A stretch of DNA of 64,000 nt from Pollutiaquabacter sp046052345 (GCA_046052345.1 JBJOMN010000001.1:1-64000), one strand, 5' to 3'; shown: positions 1-8,544, numbered from the stretch's first letter. The notes: generated from the sequence alone by a model not told the origin. A program made the numbers and translations.

Positions 1-83
1 GTGCGCAAGTGATTCTGGACGCGGACGTGCTTACAGCTGCGGCACTGGAAAGTGCCATACGTCCCTACTTTCAATCAAGATAA
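1..83 (+). CDS. C-terminal end of a truncated gene, possibly shikimate kinase
   Basis: The window opens inside a rightward reading frame (codons begin at base 3) that ends in TAA at 81-83. The 26 visible residues end in ALESAIRPYFQSR. The last 13 bases overlap the end of the leftward phosphoribosyltransferase gene, so the two genes converge. An acidic stretch with a VLDAD-like strand followed by a short helix resembles the tail of shikimate kinases, and shikimate kinase genes sit beside such phosphoribosyltransferases in some Bacteroidota as I recall. That identification is only a guess because no catalytic motif lies inside the window. Confidence 0.4.
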   Translation, partial: AQVILDADVLTAAALESAIRPYFQSR

Positions 84-571
84 GCCGAGAGGTCTCCTTT
101 TTCACCTTCGACGGTGATATGCTCCTTCAGAGTCGTCGCCAAAGTGAGACCGGCATAATCGGCGGAAATCGGATACCTGCGATGATTACGGTCCACCAGC
201 ACCACGGTGCGGAGCTTGATAAGGTCGATGGCCAGGAAAGGGCGCATCGCATACAAAAGTGTCTTGCCGGAATTCAGCACATCATCGACCAATACCACCA
301 CTTTCCCCGAAAGGGTTTCGGAAGGGATTGAAAGCTCTGCAGCGCCTGCCACCTGGCGGTGCTTGTCGATGCGGATGGTTGCTGAGGTGACGTTGACCGG
401 TGAAACGGATCGCAGGGCATCCGCCAGTATCTCGGCGACTTGATTGCCCGATTGGAGGATGCCCACGATGATGATTTCTTTTTCGTCAGGATTATCCTCG
501 AAAATCTGCCAGGCCAGACGGTCAATACGCTGACGTACCTGTTGGGAGTCGAGTAAGAGAGTGCGGGACAC
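71..571 (-). CDS. PyrR-like phosphoribosyltransferase family protein
   Basis: A 166-residue type I phosphoribosyltransferase fold. The PRPP-binding loop is plain at residues 91-104 (VVVLVDDVLNSGKT), after a VGILQSG strand-loop near residues 36-42 that would contact the pyrophosphate. The late LVDRNHRRYPI segment is like PyrR. Members use PRPP to add or remove a nucleobase, or act as regulators; the base specificity cannot be read here. The start is GTG at 571. It follows the NlpC/P60 gene by 11 bases and rlmD beyond that, all leftward, so it is probably the last gene of a three-gene operon. It converges on the partial gene at the left edge. Confidence 0.85.
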   Translation of the reverse strand: MSRTLLLDSQQVRQRIDRLAWQIFEDNPDEKEIIIVGILQSGNQVAEILADALRSVSPVNVTSATIRIDKHRQVAGAAELSIPSETLSGKVVVLVDDVLNSGKTLLYAMRPFLAIDLIKLRTVVLVDRNHRRYPISADYAGLTLATTLKEHITVEGEKGDLSAYLD

Positions 572-582
572 GACGTGTGGTT

Positions 583-1152
583 TTAACGGTTGGCGCTGTT
601 GAACCGGCCTCCTTTGTAAAATCGTTGGCGGTAATATGGTTCGTCAAGATCGCTGATGATCACTCCTGCATGGACGCTCGCATGCGCGAATTTATTGTCG
701 CCAAGGTATACGCCTACATGTGAGATGCGCGACGGGCGTATCTTGAAAAACACCAGGTCGCCCTCCCGCAGACTGTCCTTGGATACGGGTGCTGCATGCT
801 GGTAGATTTCGGAAGACCCGCCTTCAAGCTGCAGCGAATAGACGTTTCGATAGACCATGGAGGCGAAGCCGGAGCAGTCAATCCCTTTTTTAGAATCACC
901 CGCATATTTGTAAGGCGTGCCCAGCCAACGGCCGACGGTTTCGAAAAGCATCGGTTCAGATATATGCCCGATATCGTATCCAAGACGGTTGGAGTAGATG
1001 AAGCACCATGCGAGTTGCTCCTGTTCTTTATCCGCTACGTCCTCGGTTTCGTCCGATTCCCTGGCAGGATCGGGACAGGCCCCCTTCGATCCGGTGACCG
1101 CGACGACGGCGATGAGAAGCAGCAGGCTTGAGAGAATGTTCTTGATGCTCAT
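583..1152 (-). CDS. Secreted NlpC/P60 cysteine peptidase
   Basis: This 189-residue protein has an N-terminal hydrophobic signal sequence (residues 4-21) and a C-terminal NlpC/P60 papain-like domain. The catalytic cysteine is C93 in GIDCSGF, the histidine is H145 in RISHVGVYLG, and H157 in FAHAS is the likely third polar residue. Such enzymes hydrolyse gamma-D-Glu-diamino acid links in peptidoglycan stem peptides in the periplasm. A cysteine at residue 26 follows KGA; it is not a convincing lipobox. The start ATG overlaps the last four bases of rlmD (ATGA), which suggests translational coupling. Its use in wall remodelling is inferred from the family. Confidence 0.9.
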   Translation of the reverse strand: MSIKNILSSLLLLIAVVAVTGSKGACPDPARESDETEDVADKEQEQLAWCFIYSNRLGYDIGHISEPMLFETVGRWLGTPYKYAGDSKKGIDCSGFASMVYRNVYSLQLEGGSSEIYQHAAPVSKDSLREGDLVFFKIRPSRISHVGVYLGDNKFAHASVHAGVIISDLDEPYYRQRFYKGGRFNSANR

Positions 1153-2555
1153 TTCCGTTGAAGTAATGCGACACTCTCCACGTGCATGGTATTCGGGAAC
1201 ATGTCTACCGGTTGCAGTCGATTCACTTCGTATTCCGACGCCAGCATGCCTACATCCCGTGCCTGCGTGGTCGGATTACAACTGACGTATACGATCCGAT
1301 GCGGCCGTAGTTTCAAAATCCTGTCAATGACGTCCGGATGCATCCCGGAGCGGGGAGGGTCGGTGATGACCACGTCCGGAGCACCGTGGCGGCCGATGAA
1401 GTCGTCGTTCAGGGTGTCTTTCAGGTCACCGGCTTCGAAACGTACGTTTTCAATTCCGTTGCGGCGGGCGTTTTCACGCGCGTCCAAGATGGCAGCCTCG
1501 ATATAATCGATACCCGCCAGCTTTTGGGCACCCCTTGCAACGAATTGTGCGATGGTACCTGTTCCGGTGTAGAGGTCGTAAACGTTCTCTGATCCGGTAA
1601 GTCCTGCGAAATCGCGGGTTATCTTGTACAGCTCATATGCCTGCAGCGAGTTCGTCTGGTAGAAGGATTTGGCACTGATCCTGAATTTCAAACCTTCCAT
1701 CTGCTCGGTGATGTGGTCTTGCCCGCTGTGGCAGATCACCTCCCTGTCGAAGATGGTGTCGTTCCGCTTATCGTTGATGATATAAAGCAATGACGTGAGC
1801 GAAGGGAATTCTGAACGGACATGGTCCATCAGGGATTGTCTTTTTTCGGGATCATCTTCCTTGAAAACGATGATGACCATCCATTCGCCCGTAGAGGTTG
1901 AGCGTACGATCACGTTCCTCAGAAATCCCGTTTGGGTGACGGGGTTGAAGAAGGCCAGATTATTGCCCACGGCAAAATCACGAATGGAGCGCCTGATCCT
2001 GTTGCTGAGGTCATCCTGCAGGTGGCAGGTACCGATGTCAAGGATCTTGTCGAATCGGCCGGGCACATGAAAGCCCAAGGCCGGTTCATGGATTTCTTTT
2101 TCGGAAGCGATCTCCTCCGGAGTCAGCCACCTCCGGTCGGATGCCGCATAGTCCAAACGGTTACGATAGTGGTATCGGAGCGCTGAACCAAGAATGGGTG
2201 AGGGTTGCGGAAACTCCACTTTTCCGATACGCTCGAACGCATCGGTAACCGCCTTTTGCTTTACAGCCAGCTGACGCTCATAGGTGATGTGTTGCATCCT
2301 GCATCCCCCGCAAGCGCTGAAATGCTCACAGACCGGCGCTTCACGGTCTGCAGACGGCGAGGTGATCCGGAGGATTGATGCTTCACCGAAATTCTTCCGG
2401 GTCTTCCTGACCAGAAGGTCTACGGTATCTCCCGGAACTGCGCCGTCGACAAAGAGGACAGCCCGGTCGATCCGAGCGACGCCCTGTCCTTCGTGAGTAA
2501 GGTCGGTAATCAGAACCCCCGGCAATTCGTCGCCTCTTTGGAATGGCAGCTTCAC
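1149..2555 (-). CDS. rlmD: 23S rRNA (uracil-5-)-methyltransferase RlmD/RumA family
   Basis: A 468-residue SAM-dependent RNA methyltransferase. It has an N-terminal TRAM-like RNA-binding domain (about 5-65), a [4Fe-4S] cluster site with C76, C82, C85 and C177, and a Rossmann domain with YTGTGT as the SAM loop. The catalytic cysteine is C426 in YVSCNPTT. The family places m5U in 23S rRNA (U1939 in E. coli); related enzymes modify U747 or tRNA U54, so the exact target is inferred. The start is GTG at 2555. A TAATTTCG box ends four bases before it, so the mRNA is probably almost leaderless. It heads the operon with the NlpC/P60 and phosphoribosyltransferase genes. Confidence 0.92.
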   Translation of the reverse strand: MKLPFQRGDELPGVLITDLTHEGQGVARIDRAVLFVDGAVPGDTVDLLVRKTRKNFGEASILRITSPSADREAPVCEHFSACGGCRMQHITYERQLAVKQKAVTDAFERIGKVEFPQPSPILGSALRYHYRNRLDYAASDRRWLTPEEIASEKEIHEPALGFHVPGRFDKILDIGTCHLQDDLSNRIRRSIRDFAVGNNLAFFNPVTQTGFLRNVIVRSTSTGEWMVIIVFKEDDPEKRQSLMDHVRSEFPSLTSLLYIINDKRNDTIFDREVICHSGQDHITEQMEGLKFRISAKSFYQTNSLQAYELYKITRDFAGLTGSENVYDLYTGTGTIAQFVARGAQKLAGIDYIEAAILDARENARRNGIENVRFEAGDLKDTLNDDFIGRHGAPDVVITDPPRSGMHPDVIDRILKLRPHRIVYVSCNPTTQARDVGMLASEYEVNRLQPVDMFPNTMHVESVALLQRK

Positions 2556-2559
2556 GACA

Positions 2560-2567
2560 CGAAATTA
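2560..2567 (-). promoter_or_regulatory. TAATTTCG -7 box for rlmD
   Basis: On the minus strand TAATTTCG ends four bases before the GTG at 2555. It fits the Bacteroidota -7 consensus TAnnTTTG with T to C at the seventh base. If the last box base is at -4, transcription starts one base before the start codon. I see no clear TTG -33 element. Confidence 0.5.
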
Positions 2568-2620
2568 CGTCCATTTTTTCATCTTTCAGGGGTGGCTTCC
2601 GGCCTGTAAAAACTGACACT

Positions 2621-2638
2621 AGACCGTCAAAACGGTCT
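2621..2638. promoter_or_regulatory. Perfect inverted repeat upstream of rocD
   Basis: AGACCGT-CAAA-ACGGTCT is a 7-bp perfect inverted repeat with a 4-base loop, followed by four T residues. It lies in the divergent intergenic region between rlmD and rocD, 39 bases upstream of the rocD -7 box. No rightward gene ends here that would need a terminator, so an operator for rocD or an upstream transcription block are both possible. Confidence 0.35.
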
Positions 2639-2677
2639 TTTCGCGTAATTTCTGCCGTTTTAAAGGGTAGTGTTGCG

Positions 2678-2685
2678 TACCTTTG
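2678..2685 (+). promoter_or_regulatory. TACCTTTG -7 box for rocD
   Basis: An exact match to the Bacteroidota TAnnTTTG element, 32 bases before the ATG at 2718. The predicted transcription start is about 2689. It lies downstream of the GTG at 2670, which argues against that codon as the start of rocD. Confidence 0.6.
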
Positions 2686-2717
2686 TACTATCAGGATTCC
2701 CTCAGAACTTCCCGCTC

Positions 2718-3959
2718 ATGAACCCCATGCATCATACTGCAAATACAGTTTCACTTACGCAGCAGGCTATTGAGCGGGAGGATAGATACGGTGCGCACAA
2801 TTATCATCCCTTGCCGGTCGTTTTGGAGCGGGGAGAGGGTGTGTTCGTCTGGGATGTCGAACAGAAAAGGTATTTCGATTTCCTTTCCGGATACTCCGCG
2901 CTGAACCAAGGGCATAACCACCCTTCCATCGTCAAGGCGCTTGTCGATCAGTTGCAGCGAATCGCCCTTACCTCACGGGCCTTCCACAACGATAAACTCG
3001 GTTTTTACGAGGAGTACATCACACGGTACTTCGGCTATGATAAAGTGTTGCCGATGAATACCGGCGCGGAAGGGGTGGAGACAGCCTTGAAGCTGTGTCG
3101 CCGCTGGGCTTATGAAAAAAAAGGTGTTCCGGAAAACGGCGCAAGGATCATCGTGTGCGAGGGGAATTTCCATGGCCGTACCATCGCCGCGATTTCCGCT
3201 TCCTGCGATCCCGATTCCTACGGCAAATTCGGCCCCTTCACTCCCGGCTTCATCAAGATTCCTTTCAATGACGTCCTCGCGCTGAAGAAGGCGCTTGAGG
3301 ATCCGAACGTCGCAGGATTCCTGGTAGAACCCATCCAAGGCGAGGCAGGTATCATCGTTCCGGATGAAGGGTATTTGCGTGCCTGCGCGGATGCTTGCAG
3401 AGAACATCGTGTGCTTTTAATAGCGGATGAGATACAGACCGGGCTTTGCCGGACCGGCCGTATGCTGGCGTGTGATCACGAGGATGTCCGCCCCGATATC
3501 CTGATTCTGGGTAAGGCCTTGTCAGGCGGTTTGCTGCCCGTTTCAGCGATTCTTGCCGATGATGAGATCATGCTTTGCATCCGTCCGGGTCAGCATGGAA
3601 GTACGTATGGCGGAAATCCGCTGGCTGCGTCTGTAGCCATGGCGGCACTTGAAGTCCTCAAAAACGAAAAGCTTTCCGAAAGGTCTGCCCGACTGGGATC
3701 TTTACTTCTGAACGGACTTCGTTCGCTCAACCACCCGATGGTGAAGGAAGTAAGGGGGAAAGGCCTCTTCTGCGCCTTGGAAATCGCCCCGATGGATGGC
3801 AAAGACGCCTGGAACGTATGTATTGCCATGATGAAAAACGGCTTGCTGGCCAAGCCGACGCACGGTAATATCATCCGTTTTGCTCCGCCGCTCGTGATTT
3901 CAGAGGAACAACTTTCCGAATGCATAGGGATCATCCGGAAGACAATCGATCAGTTCTGA
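2718..3959 (+). CDS. rocD: Ornithine aminotransferase (ornithine--oxo-acid transaminase)
   Basis: A 413-residue class III PLP-dependent aminotransferase. It transfers the delta-amino group of ornithine to 2-oxoglutarate, giving glutamate semialdehyde, and so links arginine, proline and glutamate metabolism. MNTGAEGVETALKL near the N-terminal third is characteristic of this enzyme, and LLIADEIQTG and LGKALSGG (PLP lysine) are also present. The frame stays open back to a GTG at 2670, but a TACCTTTG promoter box at 2678-2685 would leave that codon outside the transcript, so ATG 2718 is preferred. The last ten bases overlap the converging gene at 3950. It is probably monocistronic. Confidence 0.93.
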   Translation: MNPMHHTANTVSLTQQAIEREDRYGAHNYHPLPVVLERGEGVFVWDVEQKRYFDFLSGYSALNQGHNHPSIVKALVDQLQRIALTSRAFHNDKLGFYEEYITRYFGYDKVLPMNTGAEGVETALKLCRRWAYEKKGVPENGARIIVCEGNFHGRTIAAISASCDPDSYGKFGPFTPGFIKIPFNDVLALKKALEDPNVAGFLVEPIQGEAGIIVPDEGYLRACADACREHRVLLIADEIQTGLCRTGRMLACDHEDVRPDILILGKALSGGLLPVSAILADDEIMLCIRPGQHGSTYGGNPLAASVAMAALEVLKNEKLSERSARLGSLLLNGLRSLNHPMVKEVRGKGLFCALEIAPMDGKDAWNVCIAMMKNGLLAKPTHGNIIRFAPPLVISEEQLSECIGIIRKTIDQF

Positions 3960-4726
3960 CGATAAGTCTCTTTCAACTCGGTGCCTAGTTTTTCCAGCAT
4001 CTTGGCGGATCCTTCGCCTGTTTTTTTACCGACCTCGACAGTCTGTTCTCCCAGCGATGCCAGGGATACCCTGCGTGCAATACGTATTCCCTCCGAAAGT
4101 CTTCCTGCGAGTGCTGCCCTGTGGATTCCCATCAGCCGGGCGCGGATCTCTTCCGTCTCTTTTTTTCTCGAATTCATACGGACACCGGAACGGACAAAAG
4201 AAAGCGACAGCAGCACGGTCATGACCAGCAGGCCGATGGAGAATGCTTGCTGATAAATCATCCTGAACGTGTCATATCGTTTCACCGAGTCCATTGCATT
4301 TTCAGCTTCTTCCCGGGCTGCGAGAAGATCGTTCTCCAGTTTTTCACTTCGCTTTGCAACCGATGACCTGGCTTTGTCGACGGTCGCGACATGCTCTTTC
4401 TGGAAGAGTTCCTCTTTCAGGTCAAGGTAACTCACATACTCCTCACAGGCCTGCCTGTAGTGTCCCTTGGAGGCATATCCTCCGCTCACCGTCTTATGCA
4501 GTTTCATGAACTGTTCCCTCTCCTTGTCGTTGCGGGCCTGGAGACCTTTCAGGTTCTGAACGATTCGGTCGAGTTCGGCGGTCCCCGATTCTGTTTTTTC
4601 CACAGTTACCGGTACCGGTTCGCCGGTGGTTTGGTCCGACGACTGAGCGAAGAGCATGAAAGGAAAAGCAAGGTTGAATGCGAGGAGCAACCCACTGTGA
4701 ATAGAGCTATGCAGCGAATGCTTCAT
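3950..4726 (-). CDS. Membrane protein resembling a histidine kinase stripped of its catalytic domain
   Basis: A 258-residue protein of unknown function. It has a signal peptide (to about residue 28, ending LFAQ), a helical periplasmic region (50-155) and a transmembrane helix at about 158-178, followed by an 80-residue cytoplasmic tail. Its YRQACEEYVSYLDLKEELF segment parallels RNALELYRQYNILSDSLF in the kinase-like neighbour upstream, so both probably share a TPR-like sensor region. The tail reads GRLSEGIRIARRVS, which looks like the dimerisation helix GxLxxGxAHEIxNP with His-Glu replaced by Ile-Ala. No ATPase domain follows. Its ATG overlaps the stop of the upstream gene (ATGA). The relationship to kinases is my inference. 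Confidence 0.75.
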   Translation of the reverse strand: MKHSLHSSIHSGLLLAFNLAFPFMLFAQSSDQTTGEPVPVTVEKTESGTAELDRIVQNLKGLQARNDKEREQFMKLHKTVSGGYASKGHYRQACEEYVSYLDLKEELFQKEHVATVDKARSSVAKRSEKLENDLLAAREEAENAMDSVKRYDTFRMIYQQAFSIGLLVMTVLLSLSFVRSGVRMNSRKKETEEIRARLMGIHRAALAGRLSEGIRIARRVSLASLGEQTVEVGKKTGEGSAKMLEKLGTELKETYRQN

Positions 4727-5925
4727 CGGAATATCTTGATATAGACATCGGTTCCTCTTCCCGCTTCTGATTCCACGATCAGCTCTCCTTCATTGTCTGC
4801 GCTCAGGATGCGTCTGGCTTCGGCAAGACCGGCACCGGCACCTTCGCCGAACGGGCGGACGGAAAAGTATCCGCTCATAAGCTTTTCACGCAGTTCATCG
4901 GTCATTCCGTTTCCGTTATCCTTGATCCTTACCTGGACGAACCTGGGAAGGATTTTGGTGCTGACGGCTACGGATGGACGGTATCCTTCCTCTTCAAGGC
5001 TCGCCCGTTCTTTCACGGACCGGAAGGCGCTGTCGAGCACGTTCATCAAAACAGCCGAAGTGCTGAAGGGGTGCATAGGGACCGGTAACATGTTGCGCTC
5101 CAGGTCTTTGGAAATCCCGCATTGGAAAGGTGTCCGTGGATCAAGGCAATGTCCCCTGTACGAGAGCTCAAGTGAACGGTCGCAAAGGTCGTTGATGGAG
5201 CAAGATGTCTTTTCTTCGCTATCCTCGCGGTCAAAGGATGCGATGTCGTCGGTGAGAGCGGTTTCGCGACGGATGGCCGACTGAAGTTTCTGCACGGCAG
5301 GCTTCGCATCCACGTCTGCTAAAGAATTCACGACAAGGTCCATTTCCTCGGACAAGGTGGACAGCTGACCGATTTCAGCATCCATCTCGTGCTGGAGTTT
5401 TCGTCCTTTGTCCGCATCCTCCAGGGAGGCCTGCAGGCGGGACTTGGCACGTTGCAGATCATTGTCTGCCTCGCGTGCATTCAACAGGCGTCTGCGGTAG
5501 AAGAAAAAAACGGCCGCAAGCCATACTCCCAATGCAAGCAGCGACTTCAGGACGAGTCCAAGAAAACGGGACCGCGCGGCGGCACGTTGCTCCACGGAAT
5601 CGCGGACGGTCTTTCGATGTTCCTCCAGCCGCTTCAGCCTGCCGGCAGCAAATGCATTGAACTGTTTTTCGTATGCATCTACCGTGTCAGCAAGCTCTTT
5701 GCCGAAAAGGGAGTCTGAAAGGATGTTATACTGGCGGTAAAGTTCCAGCGCGTTACGGTTCATTCCCGCTGATGATTTGGAAGCCGCTTGTTCCCGAAGG
5801 CTCTGTAGTCGCTGACGGTGTACGGGATCGTGGTAGGTCGACCCGATAAGGTCCGCACGGCCCTGTGCCATAGCAAGGCCGTGGACATTCAACAGCACGA
5901 GGACGGTCAGGACGATTGAACGCAT
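4723..5925 (-). CDS. TPR-sensor histidine kinase-like protein with degenerate H-box
   Basis: This 400-residue protein has a signal peptide (1-20), a short TPR-like periplasmic segment (about 50-90), a transmembrane helix at 122-143, a coiled coil, and a C-terminal HATPase domain. N295 lies in NVLDSAF (N box), 336-340 is DNGNG (G1 box), and 360-367 is GEGAGAGL (G2 box). H179 in LQHEMDAEIG aligns with the phospho-accepting His of the HEIQNPLN box, but the usual Asn and Pro are lost. It may be a weak kinase, a phosphatase or a pseudokinase. No response regulator lies nearby. TAAATTCG ends four bases before the ATG, indicating its own, nearly leaderless promoter. Confidence 0.82.
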   Translation of the reverse strand: MRSIVLTVLVLLNVHGLAMAQGRADLIGSTYHDPVHRQRLQSLREQAASKSSAGMNRNALELYRQYNILSDSLFGKELADTVDAYEKQFNAFAAGRLKRLEEHRKTVRDSVEQRAAARSRFLGLVLKSLLALGVWLAAVFFFYRRRLLNAREADNDLQRAKSRLQASLEDADKGRKLQHEMDAEIGQLSTLSEEMDLVVNSLADVDAKPAVQKLQSAIRRETALTDDIASFDREDSEEKTSCSINDLCDRSLELSYRGHCLDPRTPFQCGISKDLERNMLPVPMHPFSTSAVLMNVLDSAFRSVKERASLEEEGYRPSVAVSTKILPRFVQVRIKDNGNGMTDELREKLMSGYFSVRPFGEGAGAGLAEARRILSADNEGELIVESEAGRGTDVYIKIFR

Positions 5926-5929
5926 GGCA

Positions 5930-5937
5930 CGAATTTA
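5930..5937 (-). promoter_or_regulatory. TAAATTCG -7 box for the kinase-like pair
   Basis: On the minus strand TAAATTCG is followed by TGCC and then the ATG at 5925. The predicted transcription start is one base before the start codon. Confidence 0.5.
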
Positions 5938-6048
5938 CATTTAATCGGTCACCTGTCCGCGGTCTCTTCCGAAAGATGTTAATATGTCAACCATCATTTT
6001 TCAATTCGCCGGCGGATTTCCAAAGCTATTGTTTTGCAAATTGGCTCC

Positions 6049-7998
6049 ATGAACCGTTCCCGAATCAGGAAGGTCCTTGTCCGAATATCATGGATCATCG
6101 GAGTTTTTTTCGTCCTGTATTTCCTTTTGCGTGTTTGGCTGCTTGACGCGGGCATCCGTTTTGTTTCTGATCGGTTGATGCAGGAAAAGGGAGTGCGGCT
6201 TGATGTCGGGGAACGAGGCTTTTTCGGGATTTCCGGAATACGTCTTTCCGATGTCAGCATCTGCCGGCCGGGAAAGGACACCTTGTTGGTAATCGACACC
6301 CTTGCCTTGCGCCCCGCACTTCTTCAGCTCCTGATCGGACGAGTAGGGCTGGACTACCTGCGGATGGAAGGAGCTACGTTGTCGCTTGTTGCGAAAGGCG
6401 ACAGCACCAACTATTCTTTTCTGCGTAAAGCCTCTACAGGCAAGTCAACGAACGCCGAAGCCGGTACGGAAGGTTACGGATCTGCGCTCCGACGTTTGCT
6501 GGTCAGGTCGTTCGCAATGGCACCCCAGGTAGCGATGCTCAGGAACCTTCGCTTGGAATTGCGTTCGGATACGTTATCGGCGGATCTGGAATTACCGCAA
6601 TTCGATTCCGACTCCCGCGAATTGGGCGGTATTCTGAGCGAACCGTCCACCGGTAAATCATGGAGAATCACGGGCAGCTTCTCCAAGCGGCAACGGACTC
6701 TCGATCTGACGGTATGTCCGCAACAAGTTGACCATCGATTGCCTTTGCTGCGGCCGCTGACCGGAATTACGGCCGGCTTCGATTCCCTTCGGCTTTCCAT
6801 GGCAGGGATGGATTACGGCGGAGGTGATCTCCGTCTCAGTGCATCTTTCTCCGTGACGGGGATGTCCGCTTTTCATCCGAAGATCGCAGATGATACCGTC
6901 CGCATCTTACGGGCCGGCTTCGACGGAAAAGTAGTCATTGGAGAGCGCTCCCTGGAGCTCGACAGCAGTTCAGTCGTCCGTCTTAACTCCCTCATCCTTC
7001 ATCCGTACATACGGATCGATCGTCGTGGCGCCGGAGCCTACGTCGCGGTGCTTTCGACCGATACGGTTGCCGCCGACGATTTCTTCTCATCGCTTCCTGA
7101 GGGTATGTTCGATGAGGTCCGCACGGTCCGTGCTGACGGCCAATTGCAATTCCGGGTCTCTGTGGAATTGGACGCTGCCTATCCCGACAGTGTGCACTTC
7201 TATTGCAAAATGGGGAAGAAGGGGTTCCGTCTCAGAAGCGCAGGCAGCAGTGATATCTTCAAACTGAATGGGGAGTTCGTATATGACGTCTATGAAAACG
7301 GCAGGTTTATGCGGTCCGTTACTGTAGGTCCTTCCAATCCGTCATATGCCTCCTTGGAAAGGGTGTCACCCTATTTCAGGAATTCCGTGCTCACCTCCGA
7401 AGACGGTAATTTCTACTTCCACAACGGTTTCAACGAAGAAGCATTCAGGAAATCGATTGCCGCAAATTTCAAGGCAGGAAAATTCAAAAGAGGCGGAAGC
7501 ACCATCACCATGCAGCTGGTCAAGAATGTTTTCCTGACCCGCAAGAAGACCATAGCCCGTAAAGCGGAAGAGGCCTTGATTGTCTGGCTGATCGAATCCG
7601 GGCGTCTGGTGAGCAAAGACCGACTGCTGGAGGTGTATTTCAATATCATCGAGCTCGGACCGGATGTCTACGGAATAGGGGAGGCATCCGTATTCTATTT
7701 CAACAAGCAGCCGTCGGAATTGGATCTGCCGGAAAGCATATTTCTTGCCGGCCTGCTTCCAAGACCGAAATGGTTCAAGTCGCAATTTGACAGTACCGGT
7801 TCACTGAAGCCGTATGTGGCCGATTATTACCGGGTGATGTCGAACTTCATGTTGAGAAAAGGCCTCATCACCGAATCGGAACATGCAGCGCTGGTGCCGA
7901 ACGTCACACTCACGGGGAGGGCACGCGACCTTGTACTTCCGGTCGACTCCATAGCGGATGAATCTGTTCCCGAGTGGTTGCCCGATTCAGAAGAGTGA
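6049..7998 (+). CDS. AsmA-like/GT51 peptidoglycan transglycosylase fusion
   Basis: A protein of about 649 residues from ATG 6049. An upstream TTG at 6034 is also in frame, but the ATG gives a cleaner membrane anchor with basic residues before the helix at about 13-32. Residues 40-400 are beta-rich and resemble AsmA-like periplasmic domains. The C-terminal part is a glycosyltransferase 51 domain: the catalytic glutamate is E451 in SEDGNFYFHNG, then GGSTITMQLVKNVF and a later glutamate in IELGPDVYGI. It would polymerise lipid II into glycan strands in the periplasm. There is no penicillin-binding transpeptidase domain, so it is a monofunctional enzyme. Its end overlaps the converging gene by 12 bases. 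Confidence 0.88.
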   Translation: MNRSRIRKVLVRISWIIGVFFVLYFLLRVWLLDAGIRFVSDRLMQEKGVRLDVGERGFFGISGIRLSDVSICRPGKDTLLVIDTLALRPALLQLLIGRVGLDYLRMEGATLSLVAKGDSTNYSFLRKASTGKSTNAEAGTEGYGSALRRLLVRSFAMAPQVAMLRNLRLELRSDTLSADLELPQFDSDSRELGGILSEPSTGKSWRITGSFSKRQRTLDLTVCPQQVDHRLPLLRPLTGITAGFDSLRLSMAGMDYGGGDLRLSASFSVTGMSAFHPKIADDTVRILRAGFDGKVVIGERSLELDSSSVVRLNSLILHPYIRIDRRGAGAYVAVLSTDTVAADDFFSSLPEGMFDEVRTVRADGQLQFRVSVELDAAYPDSVHFYCKMGKKGFRLRSAGSSDIFKLNGEFVYDVYENGRFMRSVTVGPSNPSYASLERVSPYFRNSVLTSEDGNFYFHNGFNEEAFRKSIAANFKAGKFKRGGSTITMQLVKNVFLTRKKTIARKAEEALIVWLIESGRLVSKDRLLEVYFNIIELGPDVYGIGEASVFYFNKQPSELDLPESIFLAGLLPRPKWFKSQFDSTGSLKPYVADYYRVMSNFMLRKGLITESEHAALVPNVTLTGRARDLVLPVDSIADESVPEWLPDSEE

Positions 7999-8463
7999 GT
8001 CGAGCTGACAGATCCGGTTCTTCAGGTCCTGGAATTCCTCGTTGTCGCGGAAAGCTTCGTTCGTATGGTGCAGGAAGGCTTCGGCCTGATGCAGGAAAAA
8101 GGAACGCACTTTGAGGAACTCTTCTTCGTTCGTGTCTCCGCATTCAATGGCGAGCTTTTTCAGGTCGTCGCCGATTTCACAGAGAAACAACCTGCAGATG
8201 ATTTCCAACAGGGCGTATAAGAACATCACCTGGTCGCGTTCAAGCTGAATCACTTCGCCTTCCTCGTTTTCATTGACCTGCGCTTCAAGCTCGTCCAACT
8301 GCTCTTCTCCGATGATATCCAGTCGCATCGCCTCCCTGATAAGTTTGTAATGGGGATGGATGACGATGAATTTTCCGCCGGAGATGGAGCTGTGCAGCAA
8401 CTGACGGAAATCCCTTGTCAGCGGCAGCGTGATCTTGTTTTCGGTGAGTATCATCTGTGACAT
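7987..8463 (-). CDS. Uncharacterised acidic helical protein
   Basis: A 158-residue protein that I do not recognise. It lacks a signal peptide and membrane helix. The first 50 residues could form a small beta-alpha unit (KFIVIHPHYKLI); the rest is acidic and mostly helical, with LYALLEIICRLFLCEIGDD in the middle and a run of charged residues to the end. The start is placed at ATG 8463; ATG 8454 is nine bases in and equally possible. The open frame runs back to 8622, but that part overlaps the divergent miaE promoter region. It converges on, and overlaps by 12 bases, the transglycosylase gene. Confidence 0.7.
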   Translation of the reverse strand: MSQMILTENKITLPLTRDFRQLLHSSISGGKFIVIHPHYKLIREAMRLDIIGEEQLDELEAQVNENEEGEVIQLERDQVMFLYALLEIICRLFLCEIGDDLKKLAIECGDTNEEEFLKVRSFFLHQAEAFLHHTNEAFRDNEEFQDLKNRICQLDSLF

Positions 8464-8544
8464 ATATCCTTCTAACTTGGCCCGCCTTTGCAAGGTTGCC
8501 GTCCTATATATCGATTCCGAGCCGAATCTTACATCGCTTTTTAG

